Below are positions 43,663 to 51,931 of a stretch of DNA of 64,000 nucleotides, one piece after another (the stretch's first letter is position 1; every line of letters begins with the position of its first letter). The notes under the pieces are model-generated. The model searched no databases and was not told where the DNA came from. It worked only from the letters and a program-made list of their open reading frames with translations. The DNA comes from CAZDET01 sp964504335. GTDB taxonomy: Bacteria > Bacteroidota > Bacteroidia > Chitinophagales > Saprospiraceae. The translations under genes and the position numbers were made by a program. The stretch covers positions 20,984 through 84,983 of the forward strand of contig CAZDET010000015.1 of NCBI GenBank assembly GCA_964504335.1, given 5' to 3'.

Positions 43663-44752
43663 CGAACGAACGAACCAACGAGCTAATCTACTCCTTCCGC
43701 TCCTGCTCCTGCTTGCCACCACCCTCGTTGGGCAGGAGCGTCCCCGCGATTTCGGGCTGACCTTCGGCGTATTGCCGCCAGGGCCACTGAATGCGATCAC
43801 CGACGTGGCAGGGGTGCGAATAGGGCAGGTAACGTTGATGAAAGGGACACAGGTCCGAACGGGCGTGACGGCCATCTTACCGCACGACGGAAATCTTTAT
43901 CAGGAGAAAGTGCCGGCGGCCATTTTCGTGGGGAACGGCTACGGTAAATTGGCCGGCGTGACCCAGGTGCGCGAACTCGGCAATTTGGAAACGCCTGTTG
44001 TACTGACGAATACCCTGAGCGTGCCGACGGCCATGAATGCAGTGATCAGCTATACCCTGGATCAACCGGGTAACGAGGCGGTCCGCTCGGTAAATGCGCT
44101 GGTCGGAGAAACGAATGACGGTTACCTGAATGATATCCGCGGCCGCCACGTGCGGGAGCGGGATGTGCAGCAGGCCATTAAAGCGGCCACCAGCGGCCCG
44201 GTGCAAGAAGGAAATGTGGGAGCCGGCACCGGCACCATTTGTTTTGGTTGGAAGGGAGGAATCGGCACTGCTTCCCGCCGATTGCCCGATACATTGGGAG
44301 GGTATACCATCGGGGTGCTGGTGCAAACGAATTTCGGAGGCGTGTTGCAAATTGGCGGTCGGCCCATCGGCCAGTTGCTCGAGCAGTATTACCTGCGCGA
44401 AGCCATCGAATCGGGAGCCGACGGCTCTTGCATGATGGTGGTAGCAACCGATGCGCCGATCGATGCGCGCAACCTGGAACGACTCGCCAAACGGGCCTTC
44501 CTGGGGCTGGGGCGTACCGGCGGGATTGCCTCCAACGGCAGCGGTGATTACGTGATTGCCTTTTCGACGGCGACGTCGCCGCCATTGCTGCCCAATGCCC
44601 GCACGTCGCCCCTCTTCTTAGCCGCCATCGAAGCCACGGAAGAGGCGATTATTAATTCCCTCTTTGCCGCCGAAACCATGATCGGAAGAGCGGGACACCG
44701 CATAGAGGCGCTGCCGGTGGAACAAGTGCTGGAATTGTTGGGAAAGAATTAG
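43652..44752 (+). CDS. P1-family (DmpA-like) peptidase, secreted
   Basis: 366 residues from the ATG at 43652, inside the end of pdxA. Signal peptide (about 1-28, LLLPLLLLLATTLVGQ). Body: NAITDVAGVRIGQVTL, GKLAGVTQVRELGNLETPVVLTNTLSV, VGAGTGTICFGWKGGIGTASR and the self-processing nucleophile site GGIASNGSGDYVIAFST, cleaved between Gly and Ser in this family of N-terminal-nucleophile aminopeptidases. It should hydrolyse beta-peptides or D-amino-acid amides in the periplasm. The N-terminal codons include an ACGA/ACCA tandem. The stop overlaps the convergent GGGPS gene by 4 bp. Confidence 0.92.
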   Translation: MRINERTNQRANLLLPLLLLLATTLVGQERPRDFGLTFGVLPPGPLNAITDVAGVRIGQVTLMKGTQVRTGVTAILPHDGNLYQEKVPAAIFVGNGYGKLAGVTQVRELGNLETPVVLTNTLSVPTAMNAVISYTLDQPGNEAVRSVNALVGETNDGYLNDIRGRHVRERDVQQAIKAATSGPVQEGNVGAGTGTICFGWKGGIGTASRRLPDTLGGYTIGVLVQTNFGGVLQIGGRPIGQLLEQYYLREAIESGADGSCMMVVATDAPIDARNLERLAKRAFLGLGRTGGIASNGSGDYVIAFSTATSPPLLPNARTSPLFLAAIEATEEAIINSLFAAETMIGRAGHRIEALPVEQVLELLGKN

Positions 44753-45528
44753 TGGTTAAGGGTCGATTGTTTGCTGTTGACGACGCGCGCAGGATGGTGC
44801 TTTCGCACAACGGCTGACAAAGTGGGTAGGAAATTCGGATTTTCTTCCAGCTTAGTTCCGACTACCAGGATATCCGCACCGGCCAGTAACAGCTCTGACG
44901 CCTGTTTAGTGGTGCGTATTCCTCCCCCCACCATGAGGGGCAGATTGATTTCCTCGCGCACCTGGGCTACCATTTCCAGGGGTACGGTTCGCTTGGCTCC
45001 GCTGCCGGCATCGAGGTAGATGGTGCGCAGGCCGAGCATTTGCCCCGCCAGGGCGGTGCTGCGGGCAATTTCCGGCTTGTCGCGGGGGATAGGTTGCGTG
45101 TTGCTCATATACCCCGCCGAAGTAGCGGTACCGCCGTCGACGAGGATGTATCCGGTGGCAATTGCCTCGAGGCGAAAATGCTTGACACGAGCGGCTACCT
45201 GTACGTGCTGCCCAATGAGTAAGTCGGGGTTTCTGCCGGAAATTAGCGAGAGAAAAAGGACGGCATCCGCCTGAGCGTGGAGCTGATAGACACTGCCCGG
45301 AAACAGGATAATGGGTTGACTGACCTGTGCTTTCAGCAAATTGAAGTAGTAGTCGGTATGCGCTTCGTTTACCAGGCTACCCCCCCAGAGAAAAAAGTCG
45401 ATCAGCCCGTCGGCGGCAAAGGTAGAGAGCGTTTGGATGTGGTCGCGATTGGTCCGGTCGGGATCGATGAGTACGGCCAAGCGTTTGATCCCATTCCGGG
45501 AGGCATCGTCGAGTGCTGCCTGAATCAT
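44749..45528 (-). CDS. Geranylgeranylglyceryl/heptaprenylglyceryl phosphate synthase homologue
   Basis: 259 residues from the ATG at 45528, chosen because it places LAVLIDPDR about 17 residues in, as in known homologues; ATGs at 45570 and 45609 are alternatives. TIM-barrel PcrB/GGGPS features: AVLIDPDRTNRD, FFLWGGSLV, PIILFPGSVYQL, ADAVLFLSLISGRNP, GYILVDGG and LMVGGGIRT. The archaeal enzyme joins a polyprenyl group to glycerol-1-phosphate; homologues of this subgroup are common in Bacteroidota, where the product is less clear. Confidence 0.92.
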   Translation of the reverse strand: MIQAALDDASRNGIKRLAVLIDPDRTNRDHIQTLSTFAADGLIDFFLWGGSLVNEAHTDYYFNLLKAQVSQPIILFPGSVYQLHAQADAVLFLSLISGRNPDLLIGQHVQVAARVKHFRLEAIATGYILVDGGTATSAGYMSNTQPIPRDKPEIARSTALAGQMLGLRTIYLDAGSGAKRTVPLEMVAQVREEINLPLMVGGGIRTTKQASELLLAGADILVVGTKLEENPNFLPTLSAVVRKHHPARVVNSKQSTLNH

Positions 45529-45605
45529 ATGATATTGATTGTTTGGCTTCGTTGAACTCAATATAGGCATTCTTATTACCCCACCGAAATTCGTTGGCAG
45601 TTCCG

Positions 45606-47420
45606 TCAAAAGAGAGAAATGTAGCCAAAATGGACCTTCGGCGACCCGAAATCAACGGCGGTCGCGGAGCGCCGACCGAAAGCCAGGCTAAGTCCGAAAA
45701 TTCCGGATCGCGTATCGAACGTAATTCCCGCCCCAAACCCGAGGAGCCAGTCGATGGCGTTGCTTCCTTGCGGAGTGGCGACGCTTTGCTGATCGAGATA
45801 GGCATAATCGCCGAAGAGGTAGAAATAGCTGTTTTGATCAAGCAGGAAGCGATACTCGAGGGTAGAAATGGCAAAGCGCGAGGCAAAAATACTTTGTTCG
45901 TCAAAGCCCCGCAGCCGGCGGGCACCGCCGAGGCGGTACTGCTCATTGACGAATACCCGATCGTCGGCTACGATTGCCCCGGCATCTAACCCCACTTTTA
46001 GGGCACTGCTTCGGAACAGCGGGAAATAATAGGCTCCCAGCAGTTCGAGGCGGTACTGCGTGCTGCGTTCGTCGAGCGAATCGTAGAGCGCTTCCACTCC
46101 TTCCAGTTCCAGCAGGCGGGTATTGCGGCGCACCCGCTTGGTGCCCACGCTGCCCGAGAAGTTGATCGACCAGCCCCGGCGGGGGTTAAAGCGGTAATCG
46201 AGTTGCAGGCGATTCAGGGCCAGGCCAAAGGACGAGCGACGCACGTCGAGGGTGTCGGGCAGCCGCTGCAACTGCAAAATCCGCAAGCTGTCGAAGTTGA
46301 GCAGGTTGGTTTGTTGCCGCGCCCAAAACACCTCCACCTGGCTGCCCCCTTCCCAGAGATAAGAGGCCGCGGCCCGCCATCCCAAATCGATGTATTGAGT
46401 GTCGCGTTTGTAGAAGTTAGCCTGTAGGTCGAGCCCAAAGGGAAGCCCGAGTAAATAGGGAAACTGAAAGGCAATGTCCAGCTCCTGCGTCTGCGGGCGC
46501 AACTGCTCGAATTGCGCCGCCAGCCGCTCGCCCCGTCCGAATCCGTTGATGAGTTCGCCCTTCAGCTCGCCGGTGATCAGCAGGCGACCGGTCTGATTGC
46601 TGTTGGGCAAAACGCCGATGACAAAATCAAAGCGGCTAGCCGGTTTTCGTCGGACGGGTAGCTGGATGGTCGCCCGGTTTCCATTGAAACGGATCGAGGG
46701 GTCTCCCTGCAACTGTAGGAAGGGCAACTCCCGCAGCCGGTCCTTAAGGCGTCTGATTTTCGCTTCGCTGTAAAGCATTCCCGGTCGCAGGCCGGTGTAA
46801 TTCTCCAGATAGATCGGGCGAATTCCGGCGGCTTCCGGCAGCTCGAGGCCGTCGATCAGCACCAGCGGGCCCTTCTCTACAACAAGTTGTGCGCCCAGTT
46901 GGCCGGGGCCTTCCCACTGGATACTATCCAGCCCCACCCGGACAAAGGGGAAGCCATCGCTGGCGGCCTCCAGGGTAATGCGGTTTTGCAACTGTTCCCA
47001 ACGGGCATAATTCAGGTCGCGTTGTTCGAACAACCGCCGGCGGAAGCCAGCCCGGCTGAGCCAGCGCTCCGGAATATCCGCGGCGGGTCGGAGGGCTGTC
47101 CAGCGGTACCGGGGGCCGCGGTGCAGAAAAGCGCCGTAGACGCGGTTTTGGCGCACCAGCGTATCGATGGAGGCCTCCCAGTACGCGCGCTCCTGAAGGT
47201 CTTGCTGCACCTGAGCCAGCGCTGCCCGAAGGGCTAAGGAATCGGTAAACTGAGCAGGTGGCCAGTCGATTTCGGCGCTGATGTCGGCAGAGTCGGCGTC
47301 GGTCGGTAAGAGCCGAAGAAATAGCGTATCCTGCGCCTGTAGTGCCGTGCTGACGAATAAGAGCAACACCGCGCTCATTTGCCGAATGAAGCTGCTTCCG
47401 GAAATGCGATCCGCTGCCAT
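45606..47420 (-). CDS. Omp85-superfamily outer-membrane protein with POTRA-like region
   Basis: 604 residues from the ATG at 47420 (47378 is an alternative). Signal peptide (SAVLLLFVSTALQAQ). The N-terminal 250 residues have POTRA-like beta-alpha-beta sections (YLENYTGLRPGMLYSEAKIRRLKDRLRELPFLQL). The C-terminal barrel contains the Omp85 motif in YRLGGARRLRGFDEQSIFAS and finishes with VHFGYISLF, a terminal aromatic. It is shorter than BamA and lacks five full POTRAs, so it belongs to the surface-antigen D15/TamA-like group. It lies 57 bp after a TonB receptor gene. Confidence 0.88.
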   Translation of the reverse strand: MAADRISGSSFIRQMSAVLLLFVSTALQAQDTLFLRLLPTDADSADISAEIDWPPAQFTDSLALRAALAQVQQDLQERAYWEASIDTLVRQNRVYGAFLHRGPRYRWTALRPAADIPERWLSRAGFRRRLFEQRDLNYARWEQLQNRITLEAASDGFPFVRVGLDSIQWEGPGQLGAQLVVEKGPLVLIDGLELPEAAGIRPIYLENYTGLRPGMLYSEAKIRRLKDRLRELPFLQLQGDPSIRFNGNRATIQLPVRRKPASRFDFVIGVLPNSNQTGRLLITGELKGELINGFGRGERLAAQFEQLRPQTQELDIAFQFPYLLGLPFGLDLQANFYKRDTQYIDLGWRAAASYLWEGGSQVEVFWARQQTNLLNFDSLRILQLQRLPDTLDVRRSSFGLALNRLQLDYRFNPRRGWSINFSGSVGTKRVRRNTRLLELEGVEALYDSLDERSTQYRLELLGAYYFPLFRSSALKVGLDAGAIVADDRVFVNEQYRLGGARRLRGFDEQSIFASRFAISTLEYRFLLDQNSYFYLFGDYAYLDQQSVATPQGSNAIDWLLGFGAGITFDTRSGIFGLSLAFGRRSATAVDFGSPKVHFGYISLF

Positions 47421-47477
47421 GGCATCATAACGAATTTCGTCGATGCATATTCCGTCGCGCATTGGCCGGAGCGGCTA

Positions 47478-49313
47478 TTACAATCGAAGCTGGACGCCCC
47501 CCCGCAGCCACCGGCCCGGCATCGGCACGAGGTTGGTCTCCAGATAATCGGTATCCGTGACGTTGGTGAGCTCGGTGTAGAATGTGAGTTTGGGCAACCG
47601 AAGCTGCAATTTGGTATCGATCACCGTATAATCGGATAAATTGACCCGGCTGACGAAGCGGCCGGTAATCGTGTGGATTAAATGCCCGCCAATGCGGTAC
47701 GATAGGCCACCGGTCACTTGATGGTCGAGGTTTTCGAGCGCGTAGCGGCTGAGCGGAGCGTCGTTGGCTTCGATGGAGGCGTCGATATAGGTGTAGCCGA
47801 GCCAGAAGTGCTGGAGCGGCTGGTCGTAGCCCAGCACGAGGGGGAGGTAGGCATTGGTGGTGAGCTCGAAGCCGCGGGTAGTCAGATCGTTGATATTTGT
47901 GGGCTGCCAGGGAAGGGTGTCGGAGGCCCGAATCCAATCGATGTTATCAATTCCGTTGCGCTGGAAGTAAGCGGCCTGTACCTGAAGGCCCTTGCGGGTA
48001 TACTTGATTCCGCCTTCGTAGGAGATGGCTTCCTCCGGCTGTAAATCGGGGTTGCCGATGTTGACGCGGTCTTCGTAGTAAAGGTCCGTAAAGGTGGGGA
48101 CGCGGTAGGTGTAGCCGATATTGCCGTACACCTTCCAGTAATCTCCGAGCCGGAGGCCTGCATCTACTCCGGGGAAGACATTCGATCCGAAATCCGAGTA
48201 ATAGTTGTAGAGCAGACCCGGGGTAATGTCCAGCAGCCCTTCCAGCAGTTGAAAGCGGTGTTCGGCAAAAATGCTGACAACTGAGCGCCGGTGGCTGCCC
48301 AGGTTATTGCTGCTCAGAAAGACCTGATTGAATTCGATGCCCAGCCCCGCGGTGCCCAGCTTGTTATCCCGGGAGGCATTTAACTCCGCCCCCAGCGTAT
48401 TGCCGATGTGGAGATTGCGGAAAATCGACGGATTGTTGCGCACGAAAATGTACTCGTCTTGATTGCGCCGCCAGTAGAGCCGGGGTTGTACCTGCCAGCT
48501 CCCCCACGACTGCTGTGCGGTTACGCTGACCAGGCTCGTCTGTACTTCTTCGTACTGATCCTGAAAGTCGGGGCTGGCGTAAAATCCGTTGGCGCCAAAT
48601 TTGCGGTCGGTAAATCCGGCCAGCACTTCCAGGGATTGCCCGGGCAGGTCGAGTTGCCCCTGGTAGAAGTAATTGGTGATGTCGTAGTCCGTATTGAAGC
48701 GATATCCCTGGGAAAAGTCTTTACTCACGCTGAGAAACTGCCGATAATCGCCCACCGGATACGACACGGCGGCACGGCCCCCGCCTAGCCCGTAGGTGCC
48801 GGCCCGTGCGCCGAGGCGGAAAAAGGGCATCTCCGGTGATTTGGTGATGATGTTGATCGCTCCGGAAAAGGCGTTCTGGCCGTAGATACGTGCCCCTGGC
48901 CCCTTGAGAATTTCGATGCGCTCGACGCTTTCCAGGTCGATCGGCAAATTCATGATGTGGTGGCCGGTTTGCGGGTCGCTTAGCTTGATGCCATTGATGA
49001 GCACCAACGTTTGATCGAAGGTGCCGCCGCGGATGCCCACATCGGCCTGAACGCCATTTACGCCGCGTTGCCGCACGTCGACTCCAGCCACGTAGGTCAG
49101 CACCTCGTTGACCGTCTGAGCGGGCAGGCTGCGCAGTTGGCGCCGCGTCAGTACCTGCACCGAACGCGACACGTCCGAAAAGCGCAACTGCAATCGGTTG
49201 GCTTGCAGCACAACATCGGGCAAATTGTATTCGCTAGCCACCGAATCTACCTGAGCCTCCAACGAAAGGCAAGTGCAGCAAAACAGACAGAGTAGGAGGG
49301 GGATGCGTTTCAT
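47478..49313 (-). CDS. BtuB-like TonB-dependent receptor
   Basis: 611 residues: signal peptide (about 1-20), no CarboxypepD_reg domain, a TonB-box-like start (PDVVLQANRLQ), plug with RQLRSLPAQTVNEVLTYVAGVDVRQRG, GIRGGTFDQTLVLINGIKLSDPQTGHH and VERIEILKGPGARIYGQNAFSGAINIITK, then a 22-strand barrel ending in GRWLRGGVQLRL. The size and plug are those of cobalamin- or siderophore-type receptors. I found no cobalamin riboswitch upstream. Probably the first gene of a three-gene minus-strand unit with the Omp85 protein and GGGPS. Confidence 0.92.
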   Translation of the reverse strand: MKRIPLLLCLFCCTCLSLEAQVDSVASEYNLPDVVLQANRLQLRFSDVSRSVQVLTRRQLRSLPAQTVNEVLTYVAGVDVRQRGVNGVQADVGIRGGTFDQTLVLINGIKLSDPQTGHHIMNLPIDLESVERIEILKGPGARIYGQNAFSGAINIITKSPEMPFFRLGARAGTYGLGGGRAAVSYPVGDYRQFLSVSKDFSQGYRFNTDYDITNYFYQGQLDLPGQSLEVLAGFTDRKFGANGFYASPDFQDQYEEVQTSLVSVTAQQSWGSWQVQPRLYWRRNQDEYIFVRNNPSIFRNLHIGNTLGAELNASRDNKLGTAGLGIEFNQVFLSSNNLGSHRRSVVSIFAEHRFQLLEGLLDITPGLLYNYYSDFGSNVFPGVDAGLRLGDYWKVYGNIGYTYRVPTFTDLYYEDRVNIGNPDLQPEEAISYEGGIKYTRKGLQVQAAYFQRNGIDNIDWIRASDTLPWQPTNINDLTTRGFELTTNAYLPLVLGYDQPLQHFWLGYTYIDASIEANDAPLSRYALENLDHQVTGGLSYRIGGHLIHTITGRFVSRVNLSDYTVIDTKLQLRLPKLTFYTELTNVTDTDYLETNLVPMPGRWLRGGVQLRL

Positions 49314-49487
49314 AGGTCCATTTCCATTTGAATGGGCGAAACTAGAAAGATTTAAGGGAACAGCCCCCCCTTACGTCCATTCTAGTCTTCGGTTGGTCGA
49401 TCAAAAAAGACACTTTTCGGAAAGATCGACGATCTTAAATTCCATTCCTAGTTGATGTATTGATGATCTTACACTGTCGAATCGGGT

Positions 49488-49514
49488 AGCAACCTCAGGG
49501 TGCTACCCTTTTTT
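49488..49514 (+). terminator. Rho-independent terminator on the plus strand
   Basis: Complementary 8-base arms GGGTAGCA and TGCTACCC are followed directly by CTTTTTTG, the textbook form for the plus strand. No plus-strand gene lies upstream for 4.7 kb, so it must end a leader or small RNA, or block antisense transcription into the following gene. Its T-run also supplies the -33 TTTG of the next promoter. Confidence 0.75.
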
Positions 49515-49545
49515 GTATTCCAATGGGGCCGATTGTGTATCTTTC
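49512..49545 (+). promoter_or_regulatory. Promoter of the triplicated-domain/SUKH operon
   Basis: TTTG (49512-49515), a 22-nt spacer and TATCTTTC (49538-49545), one mismatch from TAnnTTTG. The predicted transcription start near 49551 lies after the upstream ATG at 49523, so it favours the ATG at 49577 as the true start. The -33 element is shared with the T-run of the terminator just upstream. Confidence 0.5.
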
Positions 49546-49576
49546 CCCTGCATTTTGCATACCCATCCCACGATTT

Positions 49577-51928
49577 ATGCCATCCTATTACCGAATTATT
49601 GACGGGCAGCGATTCGACCGCGCCTTGCTCGAGCTGGCGGAATCCCTCACGCAGGGCCGGGGAGACGGCCGCGTTTCCGAGGGGGATGCCCGGACCATCT
49701 TTGCGAAAGCCCTCGACGGCCGGCGCATTACTGTTGTTGAATTGCGGACGCTGGAGTATATCAAGGCCAATTTCCGGTTGACGAATGCGGCCACCGATTA
49801 TTTGCAGCGGCAATTCGGCCCGGAAGACGAAGCCTTTCAGCGGGCGGTCCGCGGGTTATTGCGCGAAGAATTGGGGCTGCCAAACCTGCTGGTCGATTTT
49901 GAGCTGGCGGAGGTTCGTCGCCAGGTAGCCCTCGCAGAGGGGCCGGCGTTTTTAGACATCCTCCGGGCCGCCATCAGTGCGTTGTATTTCGAAGGGCGGA
50001 GCCCCATAAGCTTTAGCGGGATTGTCACCTGGCTGACGGGGTTCGACGATCCCAATGCCCCCAACCCCCCGGTGCCGTCGATGCGGGCATTCCTCGATCA
50101 GGGACGGTTGCGGCTGCTGCCACTTGACTTTCGCGATCGAGACGACCTACCCATCGCCCCGCCCACCCGGGAAATCAATCTGGAGAACGACTGGTATTTC
50201 GTGTTGGAGATACCACTGCCCCGCTGGCGGTTCCTGCGCTTTTTCGTCCGGATCAACCGAACTTCTGCTTTAGGAAATAGTGACGGCTACTTTTCGCCGC
50301 GCGCCTCGGTCGAAGAATTACTCGACTTCGTGCCGACCACCTTTTTGATGCGCTCGGATTTTCGTTCGGAAGTGGACCCCGAAGAAGCCAGGCGGCAGTT
50401 GGCTCTCCAACCCGGGCAGAATTTTGGAAACGCGCTCTACAACATCCTCGATTCGGCCATTTTCAACGGGGAAAGCAGCCTGTCCTTTTTCGATTTTCTG
50501 CGCAACGAAATCTGGCTCGATCCCGAACGCGAGTTGGCGGATGTCATTCGTGAATACCTGCATAATGCCGTTTTGTATCTCCTGCCGACGGATGCCGACA
50601 AGCAGCCGTTCCCACCCTTCCCGCTGCCGGAGGGCTTTTCACTCGACCCCGAATTCTGGTGGAGTTTTGGTATTGCCATACCCGACCGAACCATCGTGCG
50701 CTACTTCGTCACCACCGATCGCCGCGGCGATCTCATCGATACCGGTTTTGCCGATGGGTTTATACCGGAAGCGCCGAATTTCCAGGCCCGGCTGGATCGA
50801 GTTATTCAGGGAGTATACGGTTTTGATCGACTGGAAACCGACATCTCGGAAGCGGCCGTTCAAAGGCAACAAGAAGCCTTCAGCCCCTTCTGGGATAGCT
50901 TTGATCTGGCCCTCAGTCGAGCGCTGAATACCTTACTGTTCGATTACCTCAGCCCAACCGGCTTCTTCCAAACGGTGGCGGAACGGGCACAAATTCGGGC
51001 CACCGACTTCGACAGTACGGCGGCCTTCCGGGCGGCAGTGCGACAAGCGGCCAATACGTACCTGGCAGCCGGCAAGCTAACGCTCCTGGCGGAAGCCATC
51101 TACGGGCTATCGGAAGCGGAGCAGCAGGCAAGCGGACGCTTCCTGCCCTCCGACCAGGAGGCGATTGAGCTCAACTGGCTGTTTCAGGCTAGTGTTCCCG
51201 CCCTGTCCGATCAGCCTTTCTTCGTCGTGCTACCCCGGAGTTCCGGCAACTCTTATAACTATCGCCGGGCGCCCGAGGCGGCACCCAACATTCTTGACTA
51301 CTGGGGGCGCTACCAGCAATGGCTGCGCGAACACGTGCCGGACTACGCCCTGCGGCCATTCGGCTCGATCGAAGCCGGTGAACTCCACCAGCTCGAAGAC
51401 GTGTTTGGGGCTTCCCTGCCCGATGACTTCCGGCTCTGGTACTCTCGCTTGGGAGGAGAACCCGACGACGATTTTTTCGGGGGCTACTTTTTCGGCATGC
51501 GCCTCTTGACGCCCTTTGGCATGATCCGCGAGCGCTTCGAATTGATCCAGTTGGTCGAAGACGGAAACATGAACGAAAATTTTTCGGAGGTCATCTTTCC
51601 GGAGAATGCTATCCAGCGCAAGTACTACGATCCACAATGGATGCCCGTGTTTTCGGATGACAACGGAAATTATATCGGAATTGACCTGAATCCGGGGTCG
51701 GCAGGAACGGCCGGACAACTAATCACCTTCGGCGCGGATGAATCCGGCCTGTTCGTCATCGCCGACACGCTAACGGCCCTCTGGCAATTGATTGCGGATC
51801 AGATTGAGACGGGGAATCTGGAAGCAGCTATCGTGGAAGACGATGTGGGGAATAAACGAACGTTCAGCTTACGGCCCGATAGTTCTGTTTCGGTCGACCT
51901 GGAGTTACTGGCAGTAAAAAAGGAATAA
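49577..51928 (+). CDS. Protein with three copies of an unknown domain and a C-terminal SUKH (SMI1/KNR4) domain
   Basis: 783 residues from the ATG at 49577. Residues 1-80 are an EF-hand-like N-domain (IIDGQRFDRALLELAE...GRGDGRVSEGDARTIF) seen in some secreted effectors. Then three related units of about 140 residues (about 108-240, 268-405, 424-555): each starts with an EARRQLALxxGxxF-type helix, has an LxxAISALYF-like core and closes with WxFxxxIPxxxxxxFFV strands. Residues 595-760 are a SUKH domain (QLEDVFGASLPDDFRLWYSRLGG... WMPVFSDDNGNYIGIDLNPG). No signal peptide. SUKH domains neutralise toxins or act as adaptors; the repeated module is unknown to me. It is followed 3 bp later by a sensor/DNA-binding gene. 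Confidence 0.72.
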   Translation: MPSYYRIIDGQRFDRALLELAESLTQGRGDGRVSEGDARTIFAKALDGRRITVVELRTLEYIKANFRLTNAATDYLQRQFGPEDEAFQRAVRGLLREELGLPNLLVDFELAEVRRQVALAEGPAFLDILRAAISALYFEGRSPISFSGIVTWLTGFDDPNAPNPPVPSMRAFLDQGRLRLLPLDFRDRDDLPIAPPTREINLENDWYFVLEIPLPRWRFLRFFVRINRTSALGNSDGYFSPRASVEELLDFVPTTFLMRSDFRSEVDPEEARRQLALQPGQNFGNALYNILDSAIFNGESSLSFFDFLRNEIWLDPERELADVIREYLHNAVLYLLPTDADKQPFPPFPLPEGFSLDPEFWWSFGIAIPDRTIVRYFVTTDRRGDLIDTGFADGFIPEAPNFQARLDRVIQGVYGFDRLETDISEAAVQRQQEAFSPFWDSFDLALSRALNTLLFDYLSPTGFFQTVAERAQIRATDFDSTAAFRAAVRQAANTYLAAGKLTLLAEAIYGLSEAEQQASGRFLPSDQEAIELNWLFQASVPALSDQPFFVVLPRSSGNSYNYRRAPEAAPNILDYWGRYQQWLREHVPDYALRPFGSIEAGELHQLEDVFGASLPDDFRLWYSRLGGEPDDDFFGGYFFGMRLLTPFGMIRERFELIQLVEDGNMNENFSEVIFPENAIQRKYYDPQWMPVFSDDNGNYIGIDLNPGSAGTAGQLITFGADESGLFVIADTLTALWQLIADQIETGNLEAAIVEDDVGNKRTFSLRPDSSVSVDLELLAVKKE

Positions 51929-51931
51929 TTA

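Noticed and set aside
49314..49487. Possible cobalamin riboswitch before the BtuB-like receptor
   Set aside because: No B12-box-like sequence or matching stem set is visible on the minus strand, and the receptor's ligand is not established.
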